Numbered from the stretch's first letter, positions 16,701-25,161 are shown. The stretch is 35,508 nt of DNA from Gilvimarinus agarilyticus (GCF_000832015.1 NZ_JXCJ01000001.1:1165759-1201266), one strand, 5' to 3'. Numbers and translations: made by a program. The notes: generated from the sequence alone by a model not told the origin.

Positions 16701-19700
16701 AGACCCGCAGTGGCTTCAAATTGATTTAGGTGGTGTGTATGCCATCGATTCGATAACGCTCAACTGGGAAACCGCGTACGGCAGTGCCTACACCATCGAA
16801 GGCTCCACCGACGGTGTCACCTGGACTGAGGTGCTGGTCAATAATAACGATCAGGGCGGCGTAGAAGAGCTGTCCAACTTATCCGGAAATTATCAGTACA
16901 TTCGCCTGACGGGTACCGAACGCGGCACGCAGTGGGGCTACTCGTTGTTTGAAGTTGCAGTGTACGGCACAGACGCTGTGGCTACTGAGGCCGGCTTGCT
17001 GTCGCTTAATAAGCCCGCCAGCAGCTCTGATATTGAGGGCGACATGGTGGCGGCGAATGCCTTTGACGGCGACCCGGCAACGCGATGGGCCAGTGAGTTT
17101 GCCGACCCGCAGTGGTTGCAGGTGGATTTAGAGAAGGTGTCCACCTTAACCGCCGTTAACTTGAGCTGGGAGGCCGCGTACGGCAGCAGCTACACCATTG
17201 AAGGCTCGGTGGATGGCAGCAACTGGACCGTGCTCGCCAGCGTATCCGGCGGTAATGGGGGGAGCGAGTCGCTGAATGTCTCGGGTGATTACCGCTATGT
17301 GCGTATGGTTGGCACTGAGCGGGGCACCGAATGGGGCTACTCGCTGTTTGAAATGGAGGTGTGGGGCTACGGCGATGTTCAGGCGCCAACGGCCAGTGTC
17401 ACCATTCAGTCCCCAAGCGCGGGTCAGGCTCTGCAGGCTGGCCAGGCTGTTAATCTGGCGTTGTCAGTCAGCGATGCTAACTGGTTTACGGCCGGTGGCA
17501 GCGTGCGTTACAGCGTCGATGGTGGCCTTGATACGACGACTACCAGCTCGACGGTAAACCTTGGGGTACTGCCCGCCGGGGCACATAGCGTCACGGTGGT
17601 GTTGCTGGACGGCGCCGGTGATACCGTGGGCGCAACGCGCCGTGTGAACTTTACGGTGCAGGCCGGTGAGACGAATGATGCTGAACTTTTGAGCTTAAAC
17701 AAGTCGGCCACGTCGTCTGAGGTCGAAGGTCCGCACGTTGCCGGCAATGCGTTTGACGGCGATATGAATACCCGCTGGAGTAGCGAGCATACCGCGACTC
17801 ACTTTTTACAAGTGGACTTGGGTGCAAGCTACGCTATTGGCAGTCTTCAAATTGATTGGGAGCCGGCCTACGCCACCGCTTATACCATAGAGGTGTCAGA
17901 AGATGGCAGTGCCTGGTCGCCGGTTTACAGCACGACTAGCGGCGCCGGTGGCAACGAAACGCTCGAAGTTTCCGGCGTTGGTCGTTACGTGCGTTTAAAC
18001 GCAACGGAGCGTGCCACGGTTTACGGTTACTCCATTTGGGAGATGCGAATTTACAGCGAAGGCGATGTCGCCGTGGATGCTGGCATTGATATAACCGCCC
18101 CGTTTAACAATCAGGCCTTTATTGAGGGTGACGCTGTTAACTTATCGGTGGCTATCGATGACGCCGACTGGTTTAACAACGGTGGAAGCTATCGGTATTA
18201 CCTGGACGGTAACGGCGCGGTTAGTGTGGCTCAAACCGGCAGCGTAAACCTTGGTGTGCTAAGTGTTGGCAGCCACTCGGTAAGTGTCGACTTGTTGGAT
18301 GCCAATAACACGGTGGTGGGCGACGGAGACGCAGTTCAGTTTGTGGTAAACACCGATGGCGGTAATAACGGCGGCCCAACCGGTTCTCCCGAGCAGTTAA
18401 CGCCCATTGATGTCACCGCCTCTAGCATTGTTGGCACGGGTGTCGCCGCGAATGCCATTGATGGCAACGAGGCTTCGCGCTGGGAGAGTGAGCAAAGCGA
18501 TCCGCAGTACCTGCAACTGGATATGGGGGAGTTAACCTACTTTACCCGTATCTTGCTGGATTGGGAGGGCGCTTACGCCAACGTTTACACCATTGATGTT
18601 TCGGATGATGGCAACACTTGGACCACGGTTTACTCGACCGACAGCGGCGATGGCAATGTCGATGACATCACGCTCAATGGTGAGTCGGGGCGTTACATCC
18701 GTATGCACGGCACCGGTCGCGCTACCGGTTACGGCTACTCGCTATTTGAAGTGGCGGTATACGGTATGGCGGCCGACCCGGATCTGGCGCTGGTGAATAT
18801 TCTCTCGCCCGCAGCGGGAGCCAGTATTGCCGAGACGGACCCGGTGAATCTGCAGGTAAACATTACCGATAGCGGTTGGTTGGCGAACGGTGGGAAATAT
18901 CGTTACCGTCTTGATGGTGGCGCGCCGGTGGATGTCACTAACTTAAATACCGTTAATCTCGGTAATCTGGCCACCGGCCGGCATACTCTGCAGGTTACCT
19001 TGGTTGATGCCTCTGGTGCCGAAGTGAGTATTCCTCGCACGCGGGAGTTCTCGGTTAACTGCGGTAATGACTGCCCCAATGTGTTGGTGTTTTCAAAAAC
19101 ATCGGGCTTCCGTCATGGATCGATCCCCGCCGGTATCGCGATGGTTGAAGCGATCGCCGCCGACTATGGCTACGGTATTACCGCCAGCGAAGATGCGAGT
19201 CTGTTCAGTGCGGCTAACCTTGCGCAGTACAGCACCGTGGTGTTTATGAACACTACCGGTGATATTTTTACACCCGCGCAAAAAGCAGCCTTCCAAAGCT
19301 ATATCGAAAATGGCGGCGGTTTTGTCGGGACACACTCGGCCGCCGATACCGAACACGGTTGGGACTGGTATACCGATACTCTGATGGCCGGTGCGGAGTT
19401 TATTCACCACGGTGACGGCATCCCTTACGCCCGTGTCGAGATCGAGACGGTCAATGATCCTTTGGTCGATCATATCGGTTCCGATTGGTACCTGGCCGAT
19501 GAGTGGTACTTCTGGGAGGGAAACCCCCGTGGTGTGGGTAATGTTCAGGTATTAGCTAACCTCGATCGCGGTAGTTATAACTCAAACTACCCGGTAGAAG
19601 ATCACCCTGTGGTGTTTAAAAACACTGTAGGTGCCGGTCGTGCGTTCTACACCGCCGTCGGCCATGTGGATGAGAATTTCTCTGACCCCAATATGGTTGA

Positions 19701-19740
19701 GATGATCCGCAAGGCTATTGAATGGACGTCTGAAGACTAG
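13792..19740 (+). CDS. Giant secreted PQQ-type sugar dehydrogenase / diheme cytochrome / discoidin / ThuA fusion
   Basis: A protein of 1,982 residues. The ATG at 13792 is chosen over upstream in-frame starts because GGAG lies eight bases before it and a clean signal peptide follows (cleavage after AFA, residue 41). Order of domains: soluble PQQ glucose/sorbosone dehydrogenase beta-propeller at about 53-442 (HGHMGG with His168, LRGKVLRI, RNPFRLNVDP, YVGDIG); F5/8 C domain at 447-577; a diheme cytochrome module at about 583-927, resembling SO2930/HNE_0200-type proteins, with heme sites CIDCH (751-755) and CAHCH (830-834); F5/8 C domains at 933-1061, 1069-1196, 1298-1425 and 1534-1662; Ig-like spacers at about 1203-1291, 1430-1523 and 1665-1762; ThuA-like domain at 1763-1982 (GGGFVGTHSAADT). 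It probably oxidises a carbohydrate outside the cytoplasm and passes electrons to its own hemes while gripping a glycan through the discoidin domains. The substrate is unknown. Confidence 0.88.
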   Translation: MKKPDKYSDATGALSRCSRIGWKSLLGACALMSLGATTAFAQSSPTEDDFQRQVVAENLDLPMEFEISQDGRVFIASKCGALYAWNIDNGTPTQTDTVPNVRCAFEDGLLSVALDPNFTQNNYIYFQYTSPGSITRVSRFTVNADNSLDHNSESILLQWITGDEAHGHMGGSMQFDTAGNLIITTGDNKAAGGYFQPSAQGTSGNTNDLRGKVLRITPTANGGFTIPAGNLFTGDALHRPEIYAMGFRNPFRLNVDPQTGCLYVGDIGPDASADSAEGPGGLDELNEICSSGNYGWPYIIGYNQPYAGFDPNNIVNNASDNTGATNLPSSTGAIWTVRHQATMAGPVYRYDESIESEFKLPPYYSGKLIFWDFNSSRFSVLDPASGSNPPVAEDFPLNTAGFQGAIDVELDPRTHQLYVLQWGSGCCDKEPYGGGALYRFDYVGDRDDGPLLPVVSAWASSETGGNLAMDAFDGDLDATRWESEASDPQWLKAELDQSSVISTIKIKWEGAYSARYVLEGSNDDVNWDMLAQELNGVGGTALHIIENTNAYRYVRLTSTQRGTGYGHSLFEMQMFGAEGDEPEQCEPTGFAYLNMPCKLDANFTNVPTLLSQTGVFSDTANMVPTQNLISFKPNTKLWSDRALKSRWISLPTGTQIGWDEKEFWEFPAGTVAVKHFELPLVGDDGAVTKRLETRLIVMQQNGKVYGLTYKWRADNSDADLLTTEVLEDIDVVDTNGNSWTQTWAYPSPTQCIDCHNAGSSQILGMSTRQLNSDYAYAGGSENQLVHFNNMNLFNPGFNNAQVDTFDRMVAIDDTSASLETRVKSYLDANCAHCHGTGNGGSQWDARFNTPLANMQVVSELTTGIRNYENYYGIADAEVVTPGAPHQSVLFIRDKSEDPDDRMPPIGRALEHTAYIDVLEQWINSLEGGQDTGVRLLSDGATAQASSVQDAFVADFATDGDPTTRWSSLAEDPQWLQIDLGGVYAIDSITLNWETAYGSAYTIEGSTDGVTWTEVLVNNNDQGGVEELSNLSGNYQYIRLTGTERGTQWGYSLFEVAVYGTDAVATEAGLLSLNKPASSSDIEGDMVAANAFDGDPATRWASEFADPQWLQVDLEKVSTLTAVNLSWEAAYGSSYTIEGSVDGSNWTVLASVSGGNGGSESLNVSGDYRYVRMVGTERGTEWGYSLFEMEVWGYGDVQAPTASVTIQSPSAGQALQAGQAVNLALSVSDANWFTAGGSVRYSVDGGLDTTTTSSTVNLGVLPAGAHSVTVVLLDGAGDTVGATRRVNFTVQAGETNDAELLSLNKSATSSEVEGPHVAGNAFDGDMNTRWSSEHTATHFLQVDLGASYAIGSLQIDWEPAYATAYTIEVSEDGSAWSPVYSTTSGAGGNETLEVSGVGRYVRLNATERATVYGYSIWEMRIYSEGDVAVDAGIDITAPFNNQAFIEGDAVNLSVAIDDADWFNNGGSYRYYLDGNGAVSVAQTGSVNLGVLSVGSHSVSVDLLDANNTVVGDGDAVQFVVNTDGGNNGGPTGSPEQLTPIDVTASSIVGTGVAANAIDGNEASRWESEQSDPQYLQLDMGELTYFTRILLDWEGAYANVYTIDVSDDGNTWTTVYSTDSGDGNVDDITLNGESGRYIRMHGTGRATGYGYSLFEVAVYGMAADPDLALVNILSPAAGASIAETDPVNLQVNITDSGWLANGGKYRYRLDGGAPVDVTNLNTVNLGNLATGRHTLQVTLVDASGAEVSIPRTREFSVNCGNDCPNVLVFSKTSGFRHGSIPAGIAMVEAIAADYGYGITASEDASLFSAANLAQYSTVVFMNTTGDIFTPAQKAAFQSYIENGGGFVGTHSAADTEHGWDWYTDTLMAGAEFIHHGDGIPYARVEIETVNDPLVDHIGSDWYLADEWYFWEGNPRGVGNVQVLANLDRGSYNSNYPVEDHPVVFKNTVGAGRAFYTAVGHVDENFSDPNMVEMIRKAIEWTSED
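15130..18780 (+). repeat. Five repeated F5/8 C (discoidin) modules within the giant gene
   Basis: Modules lie at about 15130-15522, 16588-16972, 16996-17377, 17683-18066 and 18391-18780. Each has the pattern AFDGD-x-x-TRW-x-SE, then DPQWL-x-x-DL, then W-EAAY, then a GY-x-LFE end, and each carries a related DNA core such as GACCCGCAGTGG. The second and third copies are adjacent and the most alike, which suggests recent tandem duplication. The fourth departs from the pattern (ATHFLQVDLG). Confidence 0.85.
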
Positions 19741-19767
19741 CCGTGCTCTGATGGCCGCAAGGCAACC

Positions 19768-19806
19768 GAAAGCCCGCCGCCAGGTTCTGGTCGCGGGCTT
19801 TCTTAT
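19768..19806 (+). terminator. Likely terminator after the giant gene
   Basis: A perfect ten-base stem, GAAAGCCCGC (19768-19777) with GCGGGCTTTC (19793-19802), closes a 15-base loop and is followed by a short TTAT. The T tract is weak but the position, 28 bases after the stop, fits. Confidence 0.75.
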
Positions 19807-19844
19807 AGGGATTAATGGCCTTCTCTGTACAAGGCTTGTTTGTT

Positions 19845-20501
19845 TCAGCGGTTACGATTTCCGAGAGAGGTGATTTGGCTGAGGCTCTGAATAAGCTCTT
19901 GGCTAAATGACTCTATTGTGTCAGGCGCAACCGCTGTAGCTATCAACCAATATTGGCGCTCCTTTACGTTGAGTAAGTGATACAGCGCCTGATGCTTTAC
20001 GCCATCTTCCTGCCAGCTAATAAGCTGATAGCTGCCTTCGCTATCGGTCATGGTTTTAATCTGGTATCGCTTTGGGCGCTGCGGCCTAACGCTCACTCGC
20101 GAGTGTTGTTGTTTAATTCGCTGAACTAAATCCAACCACAGGCGCTGTTGATTAAGCGTTTCTTCTATTTGGATTACCTGCAGCAAATATTGGCTGTCTT
20201 TTTTCTCATCTTCTGTACCAGCGCTATTTTTACGGGCAAAAATTGTGACGTTAGCGGGTGTGTTGCTGGTGATAGGCCGTAACTGTATCGGCGCGGGAAA
20301 AGTGACACAGACCTCAGCTTGCACGCAATAAACGCCATCACTATTGCCACTTTGCGCAAAAGACAAACGTGGACTGATCAACGCCGAGATTATTGCTATA
20401 CCGATGCACAAGGATATCGATGGCGAACGCGCCAGCGGTTTGGCCGCTTTATTGTTAAGCCGCTTGCGTGATTTAAGGTCGTGTTGCCAATGGCTGCTCA
20501 C
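19845..20501 (-). CDS. Secreted or membrane-anchored protein of unknown function
   Basis: A 218-residue protein that I do not recognise. The start is a GTG at 20501, as no ATG is available until far into the protein. A basic N-terminus (many Arg and Lys up to about residue 26) leads into a hydrophobic stretch ending in SFAQS near residue 50, so it is probably exported with an unusually long leader. The mature part is about 170 residues, with two nearby cysteines (VYCVQAEVC) early on and a C-terminal half (RYQIKTMTDSEG onward) predicted to be mixed sheet and helix. It is transcribed away from the sigma factor gene, 127 bases apart, so the two may be co-regulated; a role in the same envelope signalling system is only a guess. 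Confidence 0.7.
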   Translation of the reverse strand: MSSHWQHDLKSRKRLNNKAAKPLARSPSISLCIGIAIISALISPRLSFAQSGNSDGVYCVQAEVCVTFPAPIQLRPITSNTPANVTIFARKNSAGTEDEKKDSQYLLQVIQIEETLNQQRLWLDLVQRIKQQHSRVSVRPQRPKRYQIKTMTDSEGSYQLISWQEDGVKHQALYHLLNVKERQYWLIATAVAPDTIESFSQELIQSLSQITSLGNRNR

Positions 20502-20503
20502 AG

Positions 20504-20514
20504 TGAGTCACTCA
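20504..20514. promoter_or_regulatory. Short palindrome upstream of the unknown secreted gene
   Basis: TGAGT-C-ACTCA is a perfect five-base dyad around one base. It lies immediately upstream of the GTG start of the - strand gene, in the divergent region shared with the sigma factor. It is short, so it may be coincidental. Confidence 0.25.
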
Positions 20515-20628
20515 GGTATCCAAAATATCGTTGGTGGAAATTGCGCTCGAATTCGTCATGGTAATTAGGCCAGAAGAATATTGCCAGCGGTCTCAACCGA
20601 GCGGCCCTAATAATAAGTACAGCCAGGT

Positions 20629-21177
20629 ATGAGCATGCACTATTCAAATGGTATGGAACGCATCTACTTTAAGGCCCTCGGATTAATGCGCCGCACTGTG
20701 GGCAGAGTGGTACCACCTGACGATGTGGAAGATATAGTGCAGGAAACTTATGTAAAAGCCTGTCAAATTCGGGATTTGGGGCACATACGCAACCCTCAGT
20801 CATTTTTACTCAAAATGGCGCGCAACCTTGCTTTAGATCACATAAAGCGAGCGGAATACCGTTTGGCTACATCAATCACTCAGCTATCCGGCGATAGTGA
20901 CTTTGAACTTGGCTCTGAGCACGACAGTACCCTTGACTGTGTTACCGGTGATCAGGAGTTTTCGCTTTTTTGTGAGGCCGTGCGGCAGCTGCCGCAACAG
21001 TGCCGGCGCGCCTTTGTGTTAAAAAAGGTCTACGGCTACAGCCAAAAAGATATCGCTGAGCGCTTGGGGATTAGTGAGAGCACGGTAGAAAAGCACATAG
21101 CCACGGGGCTGCTTAAGTCACGTCGGTTTATGCGGAATAAAATGGGTGCATCGCTGGAGCCGGGTCGCTATGAGTAA
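20629..21177 (+). CDS. FecI-like ECF RNA polymerase sigma factor
   Basis: A 182-residue sigma-70 family protein with the two ECF domains. Region 2 lies at about 10-77 (DDVEDIVQETYVKACQ, then NPQSFLLKMARNLALDHIKR). Region 4 lies at about 113-165 (LPQQCRRAFVLKKVYGYSQ, then IAERLGISESTVEKHI), the helix-turn-helix that reads the -35 element. The run AFVLKKVYGYSQKDIAERLGIS, seen here in two pieces, is typical of the FecI subgroup. It is paired with a FecR-like gene overlapping it by eight bases, and an STN-bearing TonB receptor follows, the classical surface-signalling trio. A second ATG at 20635 has better spacing from the AGCCAGG at 20621 and may be the real start. Confidence 0.93.
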   Translation: MSMHYSNGMERIYFKALGLMRRTVGRVVPPDDVEDIVQETYVKACQIRDLGHIRNPQSFLLKMARNLALDHIKRAEYRLATSITQLSGDSDFELGSEHDSTLDCVTGDQEFSLFCEAVRQLPQQCRRAFVLKKVYGYSQKDIAERLGISESTVEKHIATGLLKSRRFMRNKMGASLEPGRYE

Positions 21178-22228
21178 TGTATTGCGCTTTGAGAGCCGAG
21201 ATGACATTGACCAGCGCGCGTGTCGCTGGGTGGCCGCCATGGATCGCGGCTTGAGTGCCGCTGAGCGCAGCCAATTAAGCCGCTGGTTAAAGCAACACCC
21301 AGCCCATGAGCGAGCGCTGTATGAATGTGCCCAGCTGTGGGACAACATGGATCAACTGAGTCGATTGGCCGGGCTGTTCCCGGAGATGAACCCATCCCCC
21401 TGGCGCCGCCCGCTAATGTTGAGTGCCGCGGCTTCGGTGCTGCTCGTGGTTTGCCTGAGCATCGCCTTAATGATGACCGGTGTGGCGCAGCCCGGTTGGT
21501 TTAACCAGGCGCTACTGTCCTCCGCTCCGTCCAAGGGCGTACTGACCACGGCAAAAGGTGAGCGTCGCAGCATCGCCTTGAGTGACGGCAGTCGTTTAAC
21601 GTTAAACACCAACTCGCAACTTGAGTTGGATTTTAATGCCCGTTACCGCGATATTCTGCTGCGCCGTGGTGAGCTCAATGTCCAGGTGGCTCATGATAGC
21701 TCGCGCCCCTTGCGGGTTTTTGCCGGTGGTAAATTAGTCGAAGCGGTGGGTACAGCATTTAATGTGCAGCTTTTGGAAGGCAACCGTGTTGAGCTGATTG
21801 TTACTGAGGGTAAAGTGCTGGCGGCCCATGCACGTGCTGCGGATGCACCTCAAACCCGTGCGAATACAAATTACAGCCGTATCGACCCCGCGGTAAAGCC
21901 GGTTGGTGCGCGCGAGCGATTGGTGCTTGCCCAGGCGGATACTGACGTAGAGCGAATGAGTGACGCCGACGTTAATACCCTGCTGAGCTGGCAGCGCGGC
22001 GAATTAGTGTTTCGTGGCGAGACCCTGGCGCAGGCGATTGCCGAGGTAAGCCGCTATACCGATACCAGGATTACCTTTGCCGATCCGGAGCTAAAATCGA
22101 TACGTATTGCCGGGCTGTATCGCGCCGGCGATGTCGACGGCTTGTTGGCTGGATTACAAAATAATTTTTCAATTGGTCATCGCTACCTGGATGACAACTC
22201 CATTGAGCTTAATGCCCTAACCGACTAG
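21170..22228 (+). CDS. FecR-like anti-sigma factor / signal transducer
   Basis: A 352-residue protein starting at the ATG at 21170, which overlaps the sigma factor stop by eight bases (ATGAGTAA) and has GGAG ten bases upstream; a longer GTG start at 21146 is less likely. Domains: cytoplasmic DUF4880-type sigma-binding region (about 12-66, with Trp20), one membrane span (81-104), periplasmic FecR domain (about 126-217; GERRSIALSDGSRLTLNTNS, then VEAVGTAFNVQ), and a C-terminal STN-like/DUF4974-type domain (about 275-350). It would sense the loaded receptor in the periplasm and control the sigma factor. Confidence 0.93.
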   Translation: MSNVLRFESRDDIDQRACRWVAAMDRGLSAAERSQLSRWLKQHPAHERALYECAQLWDNMDQLSRLAGLFPEMNPSPWRRPLMLSAAASVLLVVCLSIALMMTGVAQPGWFNQALLSSAPSKGVLTTAKGERRSIALSDGSRLTLNTNSQLELDFNARYRDILLRRGELNVQVAHDSSRPLRVFAGGKLVEAVGTAFNVQLLEGNRVELIVTEGKVLAAHARAADAPQTRANTNYSRIDPAVKPVGARERLVLAQADTDVERMSDADVNTLLSWQRGELVFRGETLAQAIAEVSRYTDTRITFADPELKSIRIAGLYRAGDVDGLLAGLQNNFSIGHRYLDDNSIELNALTD

Positions 22229-22293
22229 CACCTAAGTAACCATCTTGCCTTGATCGACAATAAAACTCAGGCCAAACCGATGAGAAAATAATA

Positions 22294-25161
22294 ATGAAAG
22301 ATTGGTTTTGGGGGAAATTAAAAGCAGGTTCGTCTTTGACCTTGGTGAGAGTAATACTCGCCGGGATTACAAAAAGTGTTGCGTTTTTTTTGTTGGCGGC
22401 AATGGTGTTTGCACGCGCTTATGCTGTGAACCTTGACGAAAAACATCACTTTGATATCCCCGCAAGCCGAGCTGACATCTCTCTGACTGAGTTTGCTTTG
22501 CAGGCCAATATAACTTTGGTTTTTCCGTTTGATCGAGTGAAGGGCGTCACTACCAACCCGCTAGTAGGGACTTACAGTCTCGCCCGGGCACTGGATCAGA
22601 TTTTAGCCTATACGCCATTGACCTATAGCGTCAGCGAAGACGGTCAGCTCGCGATAATGAACGAGCCATCTACGCAAGAGAGCGATAATATGAATAAAAA
22701 GTATCTGTCTGTGGCGGTAGCTACCGCCCTTGGCACCTTAGCAAGCGCAGCCAGCGTTGCTCAGCAGGCCGCAGAGCCTGAAGCCCACGGCCTGGAGGTG
22801 GTTACTGTGACCGCCCGCCGTAAAGAAGAGAATTCACAGCAGGTTCCCGATACCGTTATTGCCTTTTCTGGTGATGCGGTAGAGCGTGCGAATATCCAGG
22901 CCGCACGGGATGTAACGGTTAGAATCCCCAATGTGGCTATCACCGAATCCTTAAGCCCGTCGTCAACGTTTTTAATTGTGCGCGGCATCTCGTCAGTACG
23001 TAACTCTGAGCCGGCGGTGGCCGTTGTTGTCGATGGTGTTCAGGTGGGTAGCGCGTCCGAAATTTCGCAGTCGTTTTTTGACGTAGAACAAATTGAATTG
23101 CTAAAAGGCCCTCAGGGCGCTCTGTATGGGCGCAATGCTTTAGGCGGCGCCTTGATTGTCACCTCAAAGAAACCCACTGAGGATTTCGAGGGCCGCTTTA
23201 GCGTGGGTGGTGGCAATGGCGATTTGTTTGAGGTGAACGGATCGCTCGCGGGCGCGATTACCGATGATTTAATGTTTCGCTTTGCCGGCAATCATCGCTC
23301 GTTTGGCGGGACCATCGAAAACCAGTACTTAAACGATGTCTACGAGCGAAATTCACGTGCGGTGACCGGAGATACCCCGAGCAGCAGCTACATGGATTTT
23401 GAAGAGAATCGCGATTTTCGTGCCCAGCTGCTCTGGGAGCCAACCGATCGCACCTCGGTGGATTTACGCTATTCGCAAAATGACCTCGAGTCGGGCGCCA
23501 TGTGGTATCGCAATATCTACCGCTTAGAGACAGACCCAAACGAGGTTTACGAGTTTCCGATTAACTCCAACGGCAATCCAACCGCGAATCGCACCATCAA
23601 TAGTGGCTCGTTAAAAATTGAGCATGGTTTTGATGATGTGACCTTAACCTCGATTACTGCTGCGACGGATACCAATGAGCGCTATGGCGTTGCCGGCGAA
23701 ACCCGTGGTAATGATCGCACCGGTAACGTGTTGTTTTTTACCGAGCCCTACGTCAACGCGTTTATCGACAGCCTTGATAGCGACATCGATCGCGAATTTT
23801 TTAGCACCACACTGGCAGACTGGGCCGCGGGTAATTTTGTCGGCTCCGATCAGTACTATGATGTACAAACCGTATCGCAAGAGCTGCGTTTGTCTGGCAG
23901 CTTCTCGGACGAGCTTGAGTACGTGGTTGGCGCCTACGGTTTGTTAACCGATCGCGCCGATACGCTGCGTACCACCTGGGAGCGGCCAGAGGGGCAACCC
24001 TTTGACTGTCAGCCAGCTTACCCCGGCGGCCCGATAAAAACCGACTTTAGTACCTGTAACGGTTTAATTGATGCCACCCAAAACGAGCAGGACAATACCG
24101 CCTGGGCGGTGTTTTTTAGCACTGATTACCACATGACTGACACCTTAACCCTGACCCTGGCCGGCCGTTACGATGAAGATAAGCGCGAAGTCACCCGTAT
24201 TGATGGGCCAACGGTGGACACCTTTGGTTTGGGAGTGGGCAGCTGTGATTCTGTCGCTGACCCAGAGAACTGTTCGCCCGCAGGCTCCACCATTAGCCGG
24301 ACTTTCTCGGCGTTTCAGCCGAAAGTTTCGCTGGCTTATACACCAAGCGATGACTGGACCTTTTACGGCACGGCGGCGCGTGGTTTTAGAAGTGGTGGCT
24401 TTAATGCCTCGGGCGCGTTATTGACGGACAGTTATGATCAGGAGACGCTGGATAGCTTCGAGCTTGGTTTTAAGTCAACTTTGTTGGGAAATCGATTGCG
24501 CGCCAACGGTGCGATCTTTCACCAGCGTTACGAGAACGCCCAGCAATTTGAGTTTGATGGTGCAATTTTTGTGCAGAGCCTGTACAACATTCCCAAAAGC
24601 GAAATCAATGGCGTTGAGCTGAGCTTAGACTTTGCCGCCACGGATAATCTATTGTTGAGCGCCGGTGTCGGTATTATGGAATCCGAGATTACCGAGTTCG
24701 ACTCGGGTATTCGCGATCGTATGCAATCGGAGTTGCTGGCTCGTACCGCTAACACCGTTAAATTGCCCGCCGGTACTCAGGCTTCATTTGACAATAATTT
24801 TCACGGCGAGAAAATGCCCAACTTTCCACATCAGTCCGCCAATGTGTCGGCGCGACACGACTTACCCATTGGCCGGGACGACAACCTGATCACGCAAATT
24901 GAGTACAGCTACACGGCTGACCGTTATTGGTGGATCGATGGTCAGGATGTGCAAGACGATGTGGGGTTAGTAAACGGCAGTATCGCCTACGTGTTTGACG
25001 ATAACCTTGAGTTTCAGTTGTGGTGTAAAAACTGTACCGACGTCGATTACGACTCTGAGTATGCTCCCACCGAGAAAGAACTCTTTGGCGGCGCGGCAAA
25101 AGATGTGGCCTATCAGGCCCGCGGCCGTACTTTTGGCTTAAAGGCAAAGTATAAGTTTTAG
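22294..25161 (+). CDS. STN-domain TonB-dependent outer-membrane receptor with an internal signal-peptide-like segment
   Basis: A 955-residue receptor. A signal peptide (cleavage after ARAYA, residue 44) leads to an STN signalling domain (about 53-123), a TonB-box-like LEVVTVTARR (167-176), a plug domain (about 183-300; GPQGALYGRNALGGA) and a beta-barrel ending in KYKF. STN domains let a receptor signal to FecR, so it fits the two genes before it. Odd feature: between STN and the TonB box, Met133 begins a complete signal-peptide-like stretch (MNKKYLSVAVATALGTLASA, then ASVAQQ). The ATG at 22690 has a purine-rich AAGAGAG before it, so a shorter receptor without STN could be made. The substrate is unknown; the convergent GH16 gene hints at a beta-glucan, though iron chelates are the other usual cargo of FecI/FecR systems. 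Confidence 0.9.
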   Translation: MKDWFWGKLKAGSSLTLVRVILAGITKSVAFFLLAAMVFARAYAVNLDEKHHFDIPASRADISLTEFALQANITLVFPFDRVKGVTTNPLVGTYSLARALDQILAYTPLTYSVSEDGQLAIMNEPSTQESDNMNKKYLSVAVATALGTLASAASVAQQAAEPEAHGLEVVTVTARRKEENSQQVPDTVIAFSGDAVERANIQAARDVTVRIPNVAITESLSPSSTFLIVRGISSVRNSEPAVAVVVDGVQVGSASEISQSFFDVEQIELLKGPQGALYGRNALGGALIVTSKKPTEDFEGRFSVGGGNGDLFEVNGSLAGAITDDLMFRFAGNHRSFGGTIENQYLNDVYERNSRAVTGDTPSSSYMDFEENRDFRAQLLWEPTDRTSVDLRYSQNDLESGAMWYRNIYRLETDPNEVYEFPINSNGNPTANRTINSGSLKIEHGFDDVTLTSITAATDTNERYGVAGETRGNDRTGNVLFFTEPYVNAFIDSLDSDIDREFFSTTLADWAAGNFVGSDQYYDVQTVSQELRLSGSFSDELEYVVGAYGLLTDRADTLRTTWERPEGQPFDCQPAYPGGPIKTDFSTCNGLIDATQNEQDNTAWAVFFSTDYHMTDTLTLTLAGRYDEDKREVTRIDGPTVDTFGLGVGSCDSVADPENCSPAGSTISRTFSAFQPKVSLAYTPSDDWTFYGTAARGFRSGGFNASGALLTDSYDQETLDSFELGFKSTLLGNRLRANGAIFHQRYENAQQFEFDGAIFVQSLYNIPKSEINGVELSLDFAATDNLLLSAGVGIMESEITEFDSGIRDRMQSELLARTANTVKLPAGTQASFDNNFHGEKMPNFPHQSANVSARHDLPIGRDDNLITQIEYSYTADRYWWIDGQDVQDDVGLVNGSIAYVFDDNLEFQLWCKNCTDVDYDSEYAPTEKELFGGAAKDVAYQARGRTFGLKAKYKF

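Noticed and set aside
15130-18780. Regular DNA repeats as a possible CRISPR or VNTR array
   Set aside because: The repeats are about 390 bases, protein-coding and diverged; they are domain duplications.
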